From positions 57,590,491 through 57,654,490 of the forward strand of contig CM031857.1 in NCBI GenBank assembly GCA_018697195.1: DNA of 64,000 nt. The letters are read 5' to 3'. Every line of letters begins with the position of its first letter. Position 1 is the first letter of the stretch. The DNA is from Certhia americana. Its lineage: Eukaryota; Chordata; Aves; Passeriformes; Certhiidae. This document shows, one piece after another, positions 13,403 through 27,400 of the stretch. The position numbers were made by a program, and so were the translations under genes. The notes under the pieces were generated by a model. It had not been told where the DNA came from. It made no database searches and saw only the letters and a list, made by a program, of their open reading frames with translations.

Positions 13403-16090
13403 TATTTAATATATTTTCAATCATGTCAAATGAAATGCAACTTTCCCCAATGATAGACTTGCCTACATCTATCACAAGGTAAACAATTTGTGCTAAAAGC
13501 ATAAAGACTTATTTTTCCTTTATTCTTATCTCAGTGAAACAGTCCACTGACAGAAACACCTTTTGTTTGGAAGAGATTTGGTCGTGTTTCACCCTAAACT
13601 AATGCAGAAATAGAGGTGCATTAGAGAAGTTTTTACTGCCAACGGCAGTGAAATTCATTGCCTATTATTTTCCCCTCTAAAATATAGACACAGCTTGATT
13701 AATTTGCCAAATAACCACATGCAGATTTACAGTTCCTTAAAAGTAACTTATCAACTTTTTCAAGAGTGAAAAAGTCATTAATGACAGGTGCTTGCAGAAA
13801 GAAAAGAAAAAAGGAAAAAAAAGGCATTAATCTGGATGATTTCATTTGACAAACCTGAGTGATAGTAAGCAGTATTCTTGGAGGGATGATCATCCAGCTA
13901 TTGAAACTTTAAGACAAGAAATATTTGAAAGTTGTTAAGGTGTAGCATCACTGAAATTAGCAGGGTGTTTTTTAAAGTCGGAGAGTGTCATGTTTTTGTT
14001 CTGCTTTAGTCTCTTGCAAAGTCTGGCCTCTTCATGCCAGACTTCCAAGGGTTCAGGCAGGCAATTTGTAACGAATACCCAATGCAAAGCTGTTGCATCT
14101 TCACATCTGTCAGTTGAAATCTCTTTCCAGTGACTGAAGTCCATGAGAATCAGGATGGAGCTGAACAACTATGTTTCTCTTGCAACCCCTTCCAAGAGTG
14201 TGATTTGCTCATAACAGCAGGTATGGGGCATCCCTAATTATGGGACACATTCTTTTGGCTTATGTCAATCATCTGCAAAATGAAATACATTTTCAGTATT
14301 CTTCAGACCTTTTCATGCTCTTAAGAAATATCATCTGTTGGGTGGAAGTATTTAAAAGTGGTACAATGGTGATGAGGGTGGTAGATTAGCTCAAGTGACC
14401 TTGCAGCTGGGAGTGCTGAAGTCTGGAGAGTGAGAGTGTGGGAAACCCCATGTGTTATGCCTACTGCTGCTTATCCTCTGTTTTGTGGAGTCCCTGTCTG
14501 GAGATAACACAGGTATTTACAGAGACTTGGAGGTGCTCTCTTAGACATGTTTGAGCTCCCTGTTGGGAGAGTGATCAAAGATTGTAAAAAGCACAGAGGA
14601 GATCAGAGCATGGTGGTAAACTACGTGTGTGCAGACCCTTGGTAAATGGGTGCAAGCAGCAGCCCCAGAGTCCACCAGGAGCCTGATGTTGCCTGTGCTC
14701 CCCTTTGTGTGTCTCTGTTTCTTTAGGGATCCTCCAGTTAGCAAGGTAATGAAATAAATTTATTCTTTGCATTTCAGCCATGGGTTTGGGGTTGTTCTGG
14801 CCACCTGCCTGTATTGACTAACACATCATCTGTCTTTTGAAATCTCATTTTGGTACAAATGTCATGAGTCCCTTCTGTTTCTCACCTTGTATAGTAACTT
14901 TCAATTGTACACAGTTACTTAGTGAAGTAAAAAGAGTAAAAATTCCAGTTTTGTAGTTCTTATACTCCATTTTATCAGAATGAAATGATAACTGTAGGCA
15001 TGTAAGCTATAGTATCACAATCATACAAAGTCTTAGAAGACTGAAGTATTAGCATATAATCTTCCTGACAGATTTGGCTAAATCATCTGAATATATTTAT
15101 GTAAATATGATGTGCTCTGCACTAGAAAGAGCAGAATAAATTTAATGGAGCTACTACTACTTCTTAAATTTAAAAAGTAAATTGTGTTGGTAGTAGGGTA
15201 ATAAAAATTCAATTGCCTTGCCACTCACTCCCTGTAACCACAATATCATGAAATCAAGTTATTTGCCTATCTTTGTCCTTAGTTTAATTACAGCCTTTGA
15301 CACCTTCTTAAAACACTCCTGTTTTCCAGGCTTTCACCTTCTCCATGTGATATCTTAATTACTCTTTCAAAAAAGAAGATTAAGTATGACTGCTTTGACC
15401 TCCCTTTTTTGTCCCCATTCCTCACACTCTTTCTAAAGCTTCATTACATTTCAGATCACATTTTCCTTTGTGGTATTCTATCCTTTAGTAGGATATTTTG
15501 ATATTCACTGTTTGTTTCCCACTTAGTTTCTCTTGCTGCTTTTCCACTATCTTAGTGAAAAGAATACACCCTTCTTTCCTTTGTTAAATGCAGGATTTTG
15601 TTAAGGTCTAATATCTCTTTAAGAAACCTGTTCATAACCTGCAAGCTGAAGACAAAATTTCATTTTCTATTTTTATATCAGTCCCTTTCATATCAACATC
15701 TTCATTGCCATCTCTCCTTTCATGAAACTTGCCTGCGTTGTCTTTCTTAAGATGTATGTACCCCCTCCCTTGAAGTGTAATACAAATAAGAGCAAATTCC
15801 TTACTCAGTTTTTGAAACCGTGTCAGCTCTAATGTCCCTGCTAGTGCTATTAAGAAAACACATTGATGTATTCCGTAACTGTGGAGGTCATTTTAGACCC
15901 TCCTTTTCTTGTACTTTTGCTTTGTACATGAGAAAGCATTTCTCGTTGTTTATTGATACCACTGTTTCACCACTGCACCACTGTATAAGAACCTTCTCTT
16001 TCCAAATAGACATTGAAAGCCCTCCTACATTCATACACATTAAACAATTTGGGCTCTTGTTATATCTTGCTTGCTATATTTCTTAGGAAT

Positions 16091-16092
16091 TA

Positions 16093-16123
<31 letters not shown>

Positions 16124-16127
16124 TTTT
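16091..16127. repeat. (TA)n followed by poly-T
   Basis: About twelve TA units run directly into about twelve T. This is a typical compound microsatellite, with self-complementary TA units able to form a hairpin. Length is likely to vary between individuals. Confidence 0.9.
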
Positions 16128-17647
16128 CTGCAAAACATGCAATCACAACATTTCCACCAACAATTTTCTTTGCTTGGCTCCTATTGACTCACATAATTGG
16201 TTCTCTGCTTCCCTGTCTGCTTCAAATGTCTGTTCTGCTAATCCTTCCTGAATCTGATCTAATCCCAACATTTAGGTGAATGGTGGAGAATGAGTAATAC
16301 AGGAGTATTAGCTTTGCATGCATAGCTGAGATCCTAGCACCCACATCTCCCAGTTTAAGGGTGGGTGGTGTGAGCATCCAATGAAAGAAAGCAAGCAAGC
16401 ACTGAGAAAATAAGATGCATTTAGACGTCATTTTTGTAGAGGTGTTATTTCAAAAACCAGATTGTTAGGACAAAAGGAGCAAATCTAAAGTAAACAGCAG
16501 TCTTGTCACTCTGCTTCAGTAAGTTTTCTTAGCGAATTAATCCAGTAATTCCCAACTGGAAAATAAATAAATTTCCTCCATTTTATGCATTCTATCCTCA
16601 GATGTCTAACTTGGGTTTATGTGTTGCACTGCCAGAAGAAGATATCGGAACCATTCTGCTTAAATGTCTGAGTTAATCATGCTAGATCTGCAGGCTTAAC
16701 CTTCAGATAGATCTTTAGAAAGAATCATTTGTACCCATTCTTGGATACCAGCCTAACAGCCTTGATTTTGGAGCTGTGGAACCAGACTGATTCCATTCCC
16801 TCTCATCTTTTCAGAACCATTTCTTTCCCCATGTCTCTTCACATTTCAGCTACTTTTAATTGTCTGAAAGTCAGTGTCTAGACATTGGCCAGAGAGGGAC
16901 ACAGACATCCAGAGATGCTTTCCAGACTACAAAGTAGGAGTTAAATTAGGCAGGAAGAATTGACAGAGAGACAAAATAAACTTGACAATTAGTTTAGACC
17001 AAACCCCTGTATTTTAGACAGGTGGCTGTCTAGTTAGTCAGGTGAGTTAGAAGAACATCATTATGAGACACTGCAATTGTTTCAACAGGACATTGCCTAA
17101 AGAACTATAGCCGAAAAGAAATGCCACTCTGTTATTATGGTAATGGTTCCAACTCTGCGAATGCATTTTTTTTCTCCATGGGGTCAATGAACCTTGGACT
17201 AATGTTGCTATGCCTAGTGTCATACATGTAGAAACCTCCTGCCTGTGGCTCTGCCAGCACACTAGACTGAACACGGCACAAGCACTGGCAAATGGTTCTC
17301 TAGGCTGTTTATCAGGTTTTGGCTTAGGGCAGTAAACATTTCCTAGACAACACCCAAAGAGGGTGTTGTTCCTTTAAGACACTGCTGTATCTTGTGTTTG
17401 GGACCAGAAAATGTGTCTGGATGTAATTTCCTTAATGATAGATCTTGAATTCTGATGCTAGCCTAGCTAACACTTTGCAGCACAACATCATGCTTTAGTA
17501 ACCTTATAAAATTTCACTGCTGGGCACTCCCGAACATGTTACTGACTTTGACAATAGATAGATACTTTTATCATTGAGATTCACAGCCAAAACAAGATCT
17601 TGGTATTCTGTACTCATGTGAAAAGTCACATAACATAACAGCAGATA

Positions 17648-17845
17648 GGATCACAGATCACAGAATTGTCTAAGATCATCCAGTCGAATCCAGCAACTGC
17701 TAAATCCACCACTAAGCCATGTCCCCAAGTGCCACATAAACATTATCTTTTAAACAGCTCCAAGGCTGGTGACTCAACCACTTCCCTGAGCAGCCTGTTC
17801 CAGAGCTTGACAACCCTTTCAGTGATGAAATTTTTCCTAATTCGG
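17648..17845 (-). mobile_element. CR1 LINE 3' fragment, 5'-truncated
   Basis: The plus strand reads as reverse-complement CR1 3' sequence: 'tcacagaattgtc', 'aagatcatccag', then 'ccatgtccccaagtgccaca', 'gactcaaccacttccctgag', 'cagcctgttccagagcttga', 'caaccctttcagtgatgaaa'. The element therefore lies on the minus strand with its 3' end at the low coordinate. About 200 bp remain, all 3' untranslated region. It shows moderate divergence, and the match stops cleanly at the sequence 'ttttcctaa', which marks the 5' truncation point. This is non-coding. Confidence 0.88.
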
Positions 17846-18153
17846 GAATGAAATATCAACTGTGTAACAGCTGCAGCCACACGATCAGCTCGTAAGTTTG
17901 ATGGAGATGGAGATCATGGAAATAGTATAAGCAGTTTCCCTGAGACTCTGGGATTCCTATTGGAAACTTTTATGGTGACTGGGTCTGACAGTTTTCACAG
18001 GCCTATAAGCCTTGTGATGGGTAACTAGGAAAGTACATGGAGAAGAATGAACAAATCATCATTATGTGACCTTGCATGTCAGCTATTACTGTAATTAGAA
18101 GATAAGGAATTTTGTACCTAATTGTCACTTTTTTTGGTGTTTGGTTTTTTTTT

Positions 18154-18154
<1 letters not shown>
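17846..18154. other. Short unique stretch before the gap
   Basis: No feature was recognised. This is ordinary unique sequence between the CR1 3' fragment and the long poly-T tract. Confidence 0.5.

Positions 18155-18192
<38 letters not shown>
18155..18192. repeat. Poly-T run abutting assembly gap
   Basis: Thirty-eight T run directly into the N block. The gap was probably left because reads could not be assembled through this homopolymer, so the true length is unknown. Confidence 0.95.
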
Positions 18193-18292
18193 NNNNNNNN
18201 NNNNNNNNNNNNNNNNNNNNNNNNNNNNNNNNNNNNNNNNNNNNNNNNNNNNNNNNNNNNNNNNNNNNNNNNNNNNNNNNNNNNNNNNNNNN
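18193..18292. other. Assembly gap, exactly 100 N
   Basis: One hundred consecutive N, a conventional placeholder size, flanked by T on both sides. The real missing length and content are unknown. Open frames spanning it are artefacts of translating T runs and N. Confidence 0.99.
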
Positions 18293-18327
18293 TTTTTTTT
18301 GTTGTTGTTGTTGTTGTTGTTGTTGTT
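18293..18327. repeat. T8 then (GTT)9 microsatellite
   Basis: Eight T after the gap are followed by nine GTT units. Together with the T run before the gap, this suggests one long T-rich simple repeat region that defeated assembly. Confidence 0.95.
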
Positions 18328-18390
18328 CTTGTGAGGAAACGTGTTTTGAGAAAATTATTTTGTTACAAGACTGCATAGCAGAGGAGGGAG

Positions 18391-18427
18391 TAAAAATAAA
18401 AAATAAAAAATAAAAAATAAAAAAATT
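18391..18427. repeat. (TAAAAAA)n A-rich microsatellite
   Basis: Repeated T followed by five to seven A, about five units. It lies less than 70 bp beyond the GTT repeat, so two A/T-biased simple repeats of opposite strand bias sit close together. I see no retroelement body to which this could be a tail. Confidence 0.9.
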
Positions 18428-21400
18428 ATATTCCTTAGAAACCAAGGCAGAACTACAGGCTTCCCTGACTTAGGACTGAGGCAAAAAGGCAAAATTGATC
18501 CCCAATCTCTCCCTAAGTGTCACAGTCTAACCTGATGAGGAGTTGTAGAAAGTCTCATTAACTCAGTGTTCCTACAACTAATAAATTTTCTTGCAAATAG
18601 CTTAGCTTGTTTTGCTAAAGCAAACATGAATAACCTCCAATAGAGCCGTTTGGAAGGTAATTCTAACTGTCTTTATTTATATTTGTATAGATTGGCTTCA
18701 TGTCAGGATCTCTTACAATAAAGTGCAGCATAATAACTATCTACTAATGATCCTTTGACTTGAAATATGGCCAGGAAGTTTAAATTGGTATCCACCTATT
18801 TTTAGCAGAAATAGCTGCAAACAGTTCACAAAATAAGCCCCAGCTGTAATAACAAGAAAAAATTGACATAAACCAAATGCTCACCATGGGTGAATTTCCA
18901 CCTACTCCTCACAAATAGAATGAGATCATAAACAGTGGGAGGCTGTCCTTTCTCTAATTTTAATTGTTTTATTTTTCAGTTCACAGCCTGATTTGATTGA
19001 GAATGGTAGGCAGGTATAATTTAATTTTAGCACTGACCCCCTACAGGACGGATTACAAATGTGATGAGCCCTAGTATGAATAGACTGTTTAGTTGTTCAT
19101 GTGCCTGCAAAGAACTTGTTATACAATTTATCTTCTGAAACTTCATTTTGCAGTGAAACTTCGGTTTGAAGTTCACCATGTACCCCAGCGTAAACTGACC
19201 CCTATTATGAACATACACATATCCTTCACGGAGTTCACAAATGGATCCAATGAAATTTTCCCTTACATACTGTGTAGTATATTTATATAATTGGCACCAT
19301 TTTATGAGCAGAGCATTGACATATTTTATAGATTGGTAGGGGAAATAAAATATGGACAACCATAGCCATTCCAGAACTGAAACTGAAATGTGACTTCCAT
19401 TGTAAGTCTGATACAGAAGTTCCATTTAATTTTGTAATCAAAGGCCTACCTGTCTGAAAACGAAGCTCACCTAGGATTTTTCTACTAAATATCAAAATTA
19501 TTTTCTTAAGTATTCCTAAAGCTAATGCCATAAAAACAGATACTTCTCTTAACTTAGAAGTAGGAAGCAAAACAAACTACTTCTGTTGAAGATACAGCAG
19601 TTACCTCTGGTTCAAATCTTCTTTGACAGTTAACAGTGATATGTCTGTGCTTTTATTGGCTTTTCATCAATGATGATACAATATTAGCTGTTCTGTTCCA
19701 CTCAGTGCCATCACCATCTGGTAACCTCCAAGGGACACTTCTGAAACTTATTAAACCTATTGATAGGCAAGGGATCAGTGAAGAACACAAACTCTTACAG
19801 AGGTAATAAAAAAAGAAATTGTGGAGCATCATTAGGCTAACAGCACTTTAAGCTCCTGCTATGTGTGTAAATTATTTTTACATTTGAAAACAGGAAAAAA
19901 CTGTACTGAGCATAATAACTAATTTCACATTTTTTGATTTCCCTCCACTTTTGACCTGCTGAGATCTGGATTTGAGCACATGAATGATCTCACATCTGCC
20001 ATCCATACAGAATCTGTCTGCAGAGAATGACTGAAATATTGCCTAGAATTGCTTTAAAATCAGAATTATTTGAATTAGAATTAATTACAAATCCCCAAAA
20101 CACCTTAGTAAAATTCAAATAGGTAATTAAGTATGTAATATTTTCACAACAGATCAACTTATCTGTGTGTGCTCAAGAGTGAAGACTGAAGGAAGTGAAG
20201 ACCCCAAAATATGCCCAATATTCTCCATGTGCATACAGCACAGCATGACATATTGTGCATATGAACTGGAAACAATTTCCGATGGTGCCAGGGATCTGCA
20301 GCACTAACACACACTACAGTTTTACTAATCTGCCAATGTCTCAAATAAAAAATTTGGCAGAGCTCTTGCACAGGGCACAGATACACAGAAAAAGCGTTCT
20401 GGAATAAACATCAACTGTTTTATTTTCTACATTTACAAGTCACTAAAAGGAGTTTTCTTTCCTTTAGACCACAAATTTTATTAACTTGCTTTTATACCAC
20501 TGTATGACTTCAAGCAGTGCTCAGGTCAGAATTTTCTTCCACCATTGTTTCCTCTTGTATGCCTTGGGTTTCCATCTGTACAATAAACAACTCCATTCTC
20601 ACTTCACAGATTATTTGGCAGAGAGAAATGAGAGTTATTTTATGCAGTAGCCAAGTGAACTTCTGTAAACATTTGGTTTCCTCCAAGATATTTCCATATC
20701 CCAAACACACAGCTATCAGAGCTGTGTTAAAGGTGGAATATATTGCACAAGAAGTGAAATGTAAAGATGAAGTTGACAGTATGTTTAAACTAGTACCTTT
20801 GGGGAAATAAGGTCCAAAACCATAAATTAAAGACAGATTCAGGCTACATTTTGAATTTCATAGGAGGCATGTCTTCAGCAAAGGAATACAGGAAGGCCTG
20901 CCTGAAAGCCTTGGAGGGAACAAGGCTAGGAAAAACTGAAAGCTAAAAGGAAAAATGAGGTCCAAAACATGCATATAAGGCAAGGCAATTTAGATTCCTT
21001 TACACACAACTTCTAACAGTTTCTCCACTGCTAGGTAGATATGTTCCTATGGGTTTCCCTGGCATACTGAAAAACTGGTGGCTGCATCGTGTTTGTAATT
21101 TCTAGTTATATATCACTTTGGATTTGTCCTACATTCTTAATGATTTCAATTCATCCTTCTTCTCACTGTGTATTTCGTTAGCACTAAGGTCTTTGTCTCC
21201 TTGTCATCTGGAAAACCTTTGAAGAATACGGGCATCTCCACCCTGGTTGCACAACTGGCTTTTCTCTGGGTGAGGAGAGAAAGGACAGATCCTGTAATGA
21301 CCCTTCTGGGACCTTTCACCTGAAATCTGGGCTCAGCTGCTGCCCAGTCCTGGCTGCTCAAATGTGCTCAGACCATACGCAGCCTGTAGGAGGAGGGCAG

Positions 21401-24400
21401 CAGTAGACAGATGCATTGATTTTAGCAGGGCAGAAAGGAACTTAACTGAGAATCAGACGCTGTGAGAGCTCTGGAGGAGACTGAACCTTACTGTATTGTC
21501 CGAATGCTGCTAGATAGTGGTTATGTTCACATGTGGTGTTGAGTGTTCACAGCCCCACTGAGGCAACACCACACTGGGACCTTCTGTGGTTAGTCTTACG
21601 CATGTGTCAAGCCAGGACTGGTTCTGAGCTTCAAGGAGGAGGCAGTGAGCTACCAAAGCAGGCAGAAAGCTTCCTGGGGCTCAGGTGACCTATGAAAGGA
21701 GCTGCAGTCCACCTTTACTACTACCAATATTCAGAATAGCTTAAATCTTGTTGCAAAAACGTTCCTTCCCCTCCAGGGAAAAATAACTACTTCTGTAGGA
21801 CACCACAGCAACCTCTGCTGCAGTCATCAGCCTTCACACAGCTTTTGTTTATGTTTATTTTGTTTTGCTATAAACATGCAAAAAGTAGCTTTGGGATCTA
21901 AGGAAAGAATGCTGCTAACATTCTTCCTGTTTTCTGGGGCAAAATTTTAATCAAAATTATGAATAATTGGTATCACTACTTCAGGTAATGAAGAATGCTT
22001 TATCGTCTTCTTACCAAAATGCAAGATTTTAACTCCTTCCCTGCCCCAGTGCTGCTAAAGGATGCTTTCTACAGGATTTTATTTATCCTGTTCATCAGGA
22101 ACTGTTTTTCTAATGGGTTTTACAAAAGTATTTAAAACCACAAATTTCTTATTATTTAGACACTGCTAATAGAGATCTTTCCTGCTATAACAAAACAGCC
22201 AGTGAATCCACCAGATCTTGCCCTTGCTTCCTCTTATGAAGGCTTGCTTTGGTCAAACTGAATTGCATGACAGACAATCTCAGCACATCTGTGCTCCTTT
22301 TAATGCTGCAATATGCTGTTTAAGAGAGATATTCTTTCTGCTGCCACAGTCACATTTAATAAGGACATGGGAGATATTTGGAAATAGTCAGCAATGTTGC
22401 TTCCTAGGTTTTTGGCAAGGAAGCAGAGAGCACCTAAAGCATTGCTGATTAATTCCAAGAGATACCATTTTCTATAGAGGTACCCTGCACCCTGTGGGCA
22501 TCCTAATAATAGCAGGAAGAGATGACCCTCGCCAAAAGGTGAGGGAAAAATTCAATCCATTCAGCAGTTGGACAGATTTCCACATTAGGTTTTAAATGTC
22601 TCCTTTGTAATTGTTCAGAAATACAACTTTACAGAGAAAGGCAGTGCACGCTCTACGTGTTGCATTATATCAGCTTTTTGAGTGAAAGTAGCATACACTT
22701 GTTTCATCCCAGATGAAAAGCATCATATTTTCAAAAGAGGAGATGATTTTGAGTGAGATCATTCTGCCGGAGAAGCTTTTATAAAGCTATGCTGGACAAC
22801 TTGCAAATGTGGACGAAGTTTCCTGTCTTTGGAGCACAGCAGGCAAAATCTGAAACACATTTTTCTGCAAGTGGTAGCTTTGAAAGAAAAGCATATGGGC
22901 TTCCCGTTTCATTGTCTCTTTGTCCCATTGCTGAAGAGATCTTCAACCTCTGTGACACAGCAATAAGAAGGAGCTGAGGCACAGTGGTGGCGACACGAGG
23001 TGTGGGGTCTTGAACACCATCTTTCTAATCCTGTTGGAGAGAAATCAAACTAAATTAAGAACATCTCTGGGCTAAATAGTGCATAACGTCACTGCTTTGG
23101 CTCAGAAGCAGTGCTGATGTGTGCAGCCCAGCAGGAGGCAATGTGCTGTCATTCAAACCAGCACTGATGCTCTTGAACTCCAATGAGCAGTCTGACAATG
23201 GGGCTCTGAGGACAGTGTGTGTGCCCTGTCTCCAGCAGCAAAGCTGCAGCTTTGGAGAAGCAGCAGCATGTTTTTGCCCCAAAACACTGCATTATGCATA
23301 GTCCTTTCAGTCCTTTTTCTGTTCCCTCTTCTTTTTGTGTTGCCTGCCTTTGTTTCCCACTGACCCACAGTCAGCTACTCCCACACACAGGCTTACAACA
23401 GTGCTTACATTGCCCTGGAGTTTCAGCTTCTGGCTCAGTACTTCTGCCATTGTCAGAAAGCACGAAGTGCATCTGAGTATTTGGATTGAAAAGGAGGAAT
23501 CAAGCTAATCTCTTCCTTGATCTGTGGGTGGCTGAGTGCCTGACTGATACCCTTGGGTCGATGAGAGTGGCCTGCAGGCAAACAGCCTTAACTAACTTGC
23601 AGCAGATGCTAAAGGCAGCAAGGGCAGCTGGACATTGCCAGTGCATGAGAAGATGTTGGATGCCACTCAACAAGAACTTACCTGCCAGTTGTATGCCACT
23701 GAAGGAGCCCCATCTGTTTGGGTAATTCTTCTGCTTGATGGCTACAGTGCCAGTGGGTTCTGAAGCAGCATGTTAGCTCTTCTTTTCATGATTATAATGC
23801 ATTAGACTGAACAGCTCTAAGACCCAATTCTAAGATGCAAAAACATTATGCTTAGGTGATATGTTTAATTCATGTGTGTACTTGCAAATGTGACTGGCAG
23901 GTTTCACAGTCAAAAGGACAATGATGCAGTGCTCTGAGCTCTAATTGGACAGCAATAACCTGAAATGCTCATGTATGTTGCATATTTACCTTCAAATTTC
24001 AAAGGCTATGGGTGTTTCCTTCTACTTACAAAGGTTTAATTGGCCACTACTTAAACGGAAATCAGGATATGTAAACAGATATTTGCAAGAGTAGGTTCAG
24101 CTCTGTATTCGTTTGAGTTGAGTTGCTGTGCAAAGTAAATAAATCTAATCACTTCTAAATATAGCAAGTGTGATGTGGTAGAGTACAGGAGGGAATAAAA
24201 AATATTTAGGAATATGTTTCCTGTGTCACCTTAGAGTGTAATGAACATGTGCCCCACCTTGAGACTGCTCTAAAGAAAAAAAATCTTGAAACAAAAAAAC
24301 CCCAAACCCCAACAAGAAGAAACTACTGTCATGGATTAAAACTTTAAATTTGGGATAAAACTTAAATACCAGCATTGTCATATTTCTAATGCTGACTGTA

Positions 24401-27400
24401 AGAGCATAGGCTGCATTTTTTAACCTTTGTTTTCCTTGTATTTGAATGCAAGTTTTGGCAGGATTTATTGCCTAGCATTTCTCAGCAATAGAGAGTGAAA
24501 TTATCAGAATCTGGCCTACTGGAACTACCTCCAATCTAAGTGGAGTCAGAAGGTCTTCATGACATTTCAAGAACAAATTTGTAAGACTTAAGACTTGTTT
24601 TGTTCATGAGATAGAAATGAGAGTCTAGCACTGAGCATTTGATTGAAACTGAAAATTGCCGGTTAATCACTAATGTTGATATAGAATCAGTGGGTGGGAA
24701 AGTGATTGTTAATACTTCTTTTTCTTTACTTTTTTATTTTTCACACACAGTTATTTAGATGAATCTGTTCTAGAAGGCTGTTGTGCCTCCTTGGCTCCTG
24801 CTTTCCTTGAGAGCTTGCACTGGCCTGGTATATATATTCTTTACATTTAGAGCCTGACATGTTAAGTGGAGACTGAATTAAAAACAACGTGACAGAATGG
24901 AGATTAACTAAAGTGATTTGAAAGATAAATGGGTAGAACTTCAAAGTCTACAGTTCTGGGCCACTTTGTCTTGGCAGCATTTTCCTTGTTCCAAGGCTTG
25001 TTCTCAGGGGCTTTCCCTATCAGTTGCTGTGACTGAAGCTGGATGCTGAACAGTGACAAGTCCCTGGGAATGTTCTGGTAAAGGCCAGTATGAAACAGCT
25101 TCCCTTTCACTTTCTGGACATAGCAGCTATCCCGAATGGAAATAAATGATGACCTTGCTTTCTGCTGCTATATTTATATCAGAGATATATTTTTTCCACA
25201 TTTTTTGTTATTTGGAGAATTCTGTTTAAAACTCAGAAGTTTCTAAGGGATCAGTCTTATGCAACTAAAGCCAGAATTAATTTGGTATCAGCTATTTCTA
25301 CCGGGGGAGGAATTTATTCTTGAATAAAGGGGGCATGAGGCACTGTTTTTGTGCTTGCTAAAATTATTTCCTTCATATGAAGGAATTCTTTATCCCTTTC
25401 CTCTACTTTGTTTTCATAAAAATTTGAAGTAATTTACTCAGGTTCCTTCAATCCCTACCTCAGATTGAAGAAACATTGTTTTTCCAAGCAGTGTCTGTGA
25501 AAAGAAGCATACATTTCATCATACATCTTTGACTCTATTTTCAAAGCAAACTTCCAGGGAGAAGTTGGTATTTCAAAACCTGCTTTATTAAGACTGGCAA
25601 ATAAGGAGAGGGTATGTACTGCTTGACTGAAAAGCAAAACTCTTCATTTTTAATAATGGATACACTTCAGCATAAGTCCATGAAGGTAGACTTAACCATT
25701 AGAATAACAATATGGAGGTTTTAGAAGCAAATGGCTTTTTAAAATTTCAAACTTAGTCAAATTTGTTTGGCAATTCTATATATGAACGAAGGCTCCCACT
25801 TTAGGAAGATGATTTAACATGTCTTCTGTGGCACTGTCCAGACATTTAGAATGAGGCTGGTGCTTGAGGAGCCTGCTGAAGCAGGATAAGAAATAGAAAG
25901 TGGGTTGCCATGTATTGCATTAAGTGTCTTTAGGGTCTGTGGCACAACTGAGATTGTTTCCTAATAGGGTTGAATGCTTCTTCCCCTCTATTTTAACCTC
26001 TCTGAGTACAATGGGTGCCACAGTTGCTCTCCTGTAAACAAAATCTTACTAGCATTAAACATACAAAGAAGAAAAATTCATGTCACTTCTCAAGAAACAA
26101 TCATAGGAAGCTACTGAAATGCATTTATGCACTCTCAATTAGCACACTTATTAAGTACTGTTTTGAGCAAACTAATGATCTTTTTGCTTCTTGAATAAGA
26201 TAAAATTTACAATGGAAAATGAATAAGTAGAGATGGTGTATGCCACTGAATTGTAGAGCTGTGTGAATGGCTCTAATAAAAATAATTTTCCCCTGCTCAG
26301 AAATGATGGATTTTGTTCTGCTGAACTTGAATAATAGTATTCGTTGTAATGCACCCCTTAGCCCTTTAAGTGGCTAGTAAAAATCAATCTTCAACAGCAA
26401 TGAGCAGTACTGGGGTGATTCTTCTGCTCTGAGATTAAATTGCTCAGATTTTAAGTTCTTGTAAACGGGAATGGAATATGCTACATCCTGTTTACCAGGT
26501 GTTTTAGGAGCAATCAGCATGAAGGCATGGAAATTAAGTCATCAAAAAATATGAAGGCATGCTGTGAAAAACCAGGAGGACTTTTAATTCATAGCATTAA
26601 TTTACAAAGTTTTGATGTTTGTTTTGGTTTTAAATTATTATCCTTTTATTTTAGAAATAGAATAGCATTGAATGTGAAATAATATGAAATAATCTCTCTC
26701 AGCCATTTCCCTGCTGCATTTGCTAATACAAACTAATATTTGTGGCAGGGCTTTCACACGTTCTCTTAAAAAAGTTGAGGGTGAGCTTAATCTCACGGGC
26801 CTGTACTGTAATGATAATTTAGAATTGCTTATGTCTTTTGAGGACATGGAACTTAGGTAACTTATGCTCCTGTTGTAGGTGCTTGTGTTAATGTTAGATG
26901 AAATAAATATGACTTCATGCATAAACTGTTATTTTGGGTGACATCCTGACATGACACAACAAAATAATAGTGACTAGACACTATCAGGTGTATGCCACAA
27001 AAAAGTGAGACCAATTCATCCTGGAGCTAATGGGATGGTGAAATTATTTGCATGGGGTTTTTACTGTTAAGGTCAGGGCTGTCTTACCCAGTATTCACAT
27101 GTTAGAAAGAAAAGAGGTTTTCTTTAGTTCAAAACACTTTTCAGAGCTGGATGTCCAGGTTTGTAACCTGGTTTCATCATGGCTGGTTGTGTGGAGATTT
27201 TCTGCTCATACCACACCACTAAATCTGAATGAGCAAATCTTAGCTGACCAGTAGGCAGCTAAGGAAAGAAGAAAGGAAGTAACAGGAGGGAGGAAAAAGG
27301 CTGCAATGGAGCCATGCAACTGAAAACATGATTTTTAAACAGCTGGTGTATAAGGGAGTACAGGACATAAGTAGCCATTAATTGAACAAGTTCCTCTGTG

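Larger units (their letters stand above)
10538..17647. other. Unique AT-rich non-coding stretch
   Basis: No gene was seen. The sequence is AT-rich with a homopolymer A run and a TA microsatellite listed separately. Open frames overlap on both strands (for example 11326-11548 minus against 11445-11672 plus), which argues against coding. A T/G-rich run lies at 13266-13290. I see no further repeat family in this stretch. Confidence 0.55.

Noticed and set aside
18112..18445. Open frames with long Phe, Cys, Val or Gln runs
   Set aside because: Translations of the poly-T tract, N gap and GTT repeat; not genes.
19027..19425. 132-codon open frame on the minus strand
   Set aside because: No domain or paralogue recognised and overlaps an open frame on the other strand; more consistent with a constrained non-coding patch than a gene.
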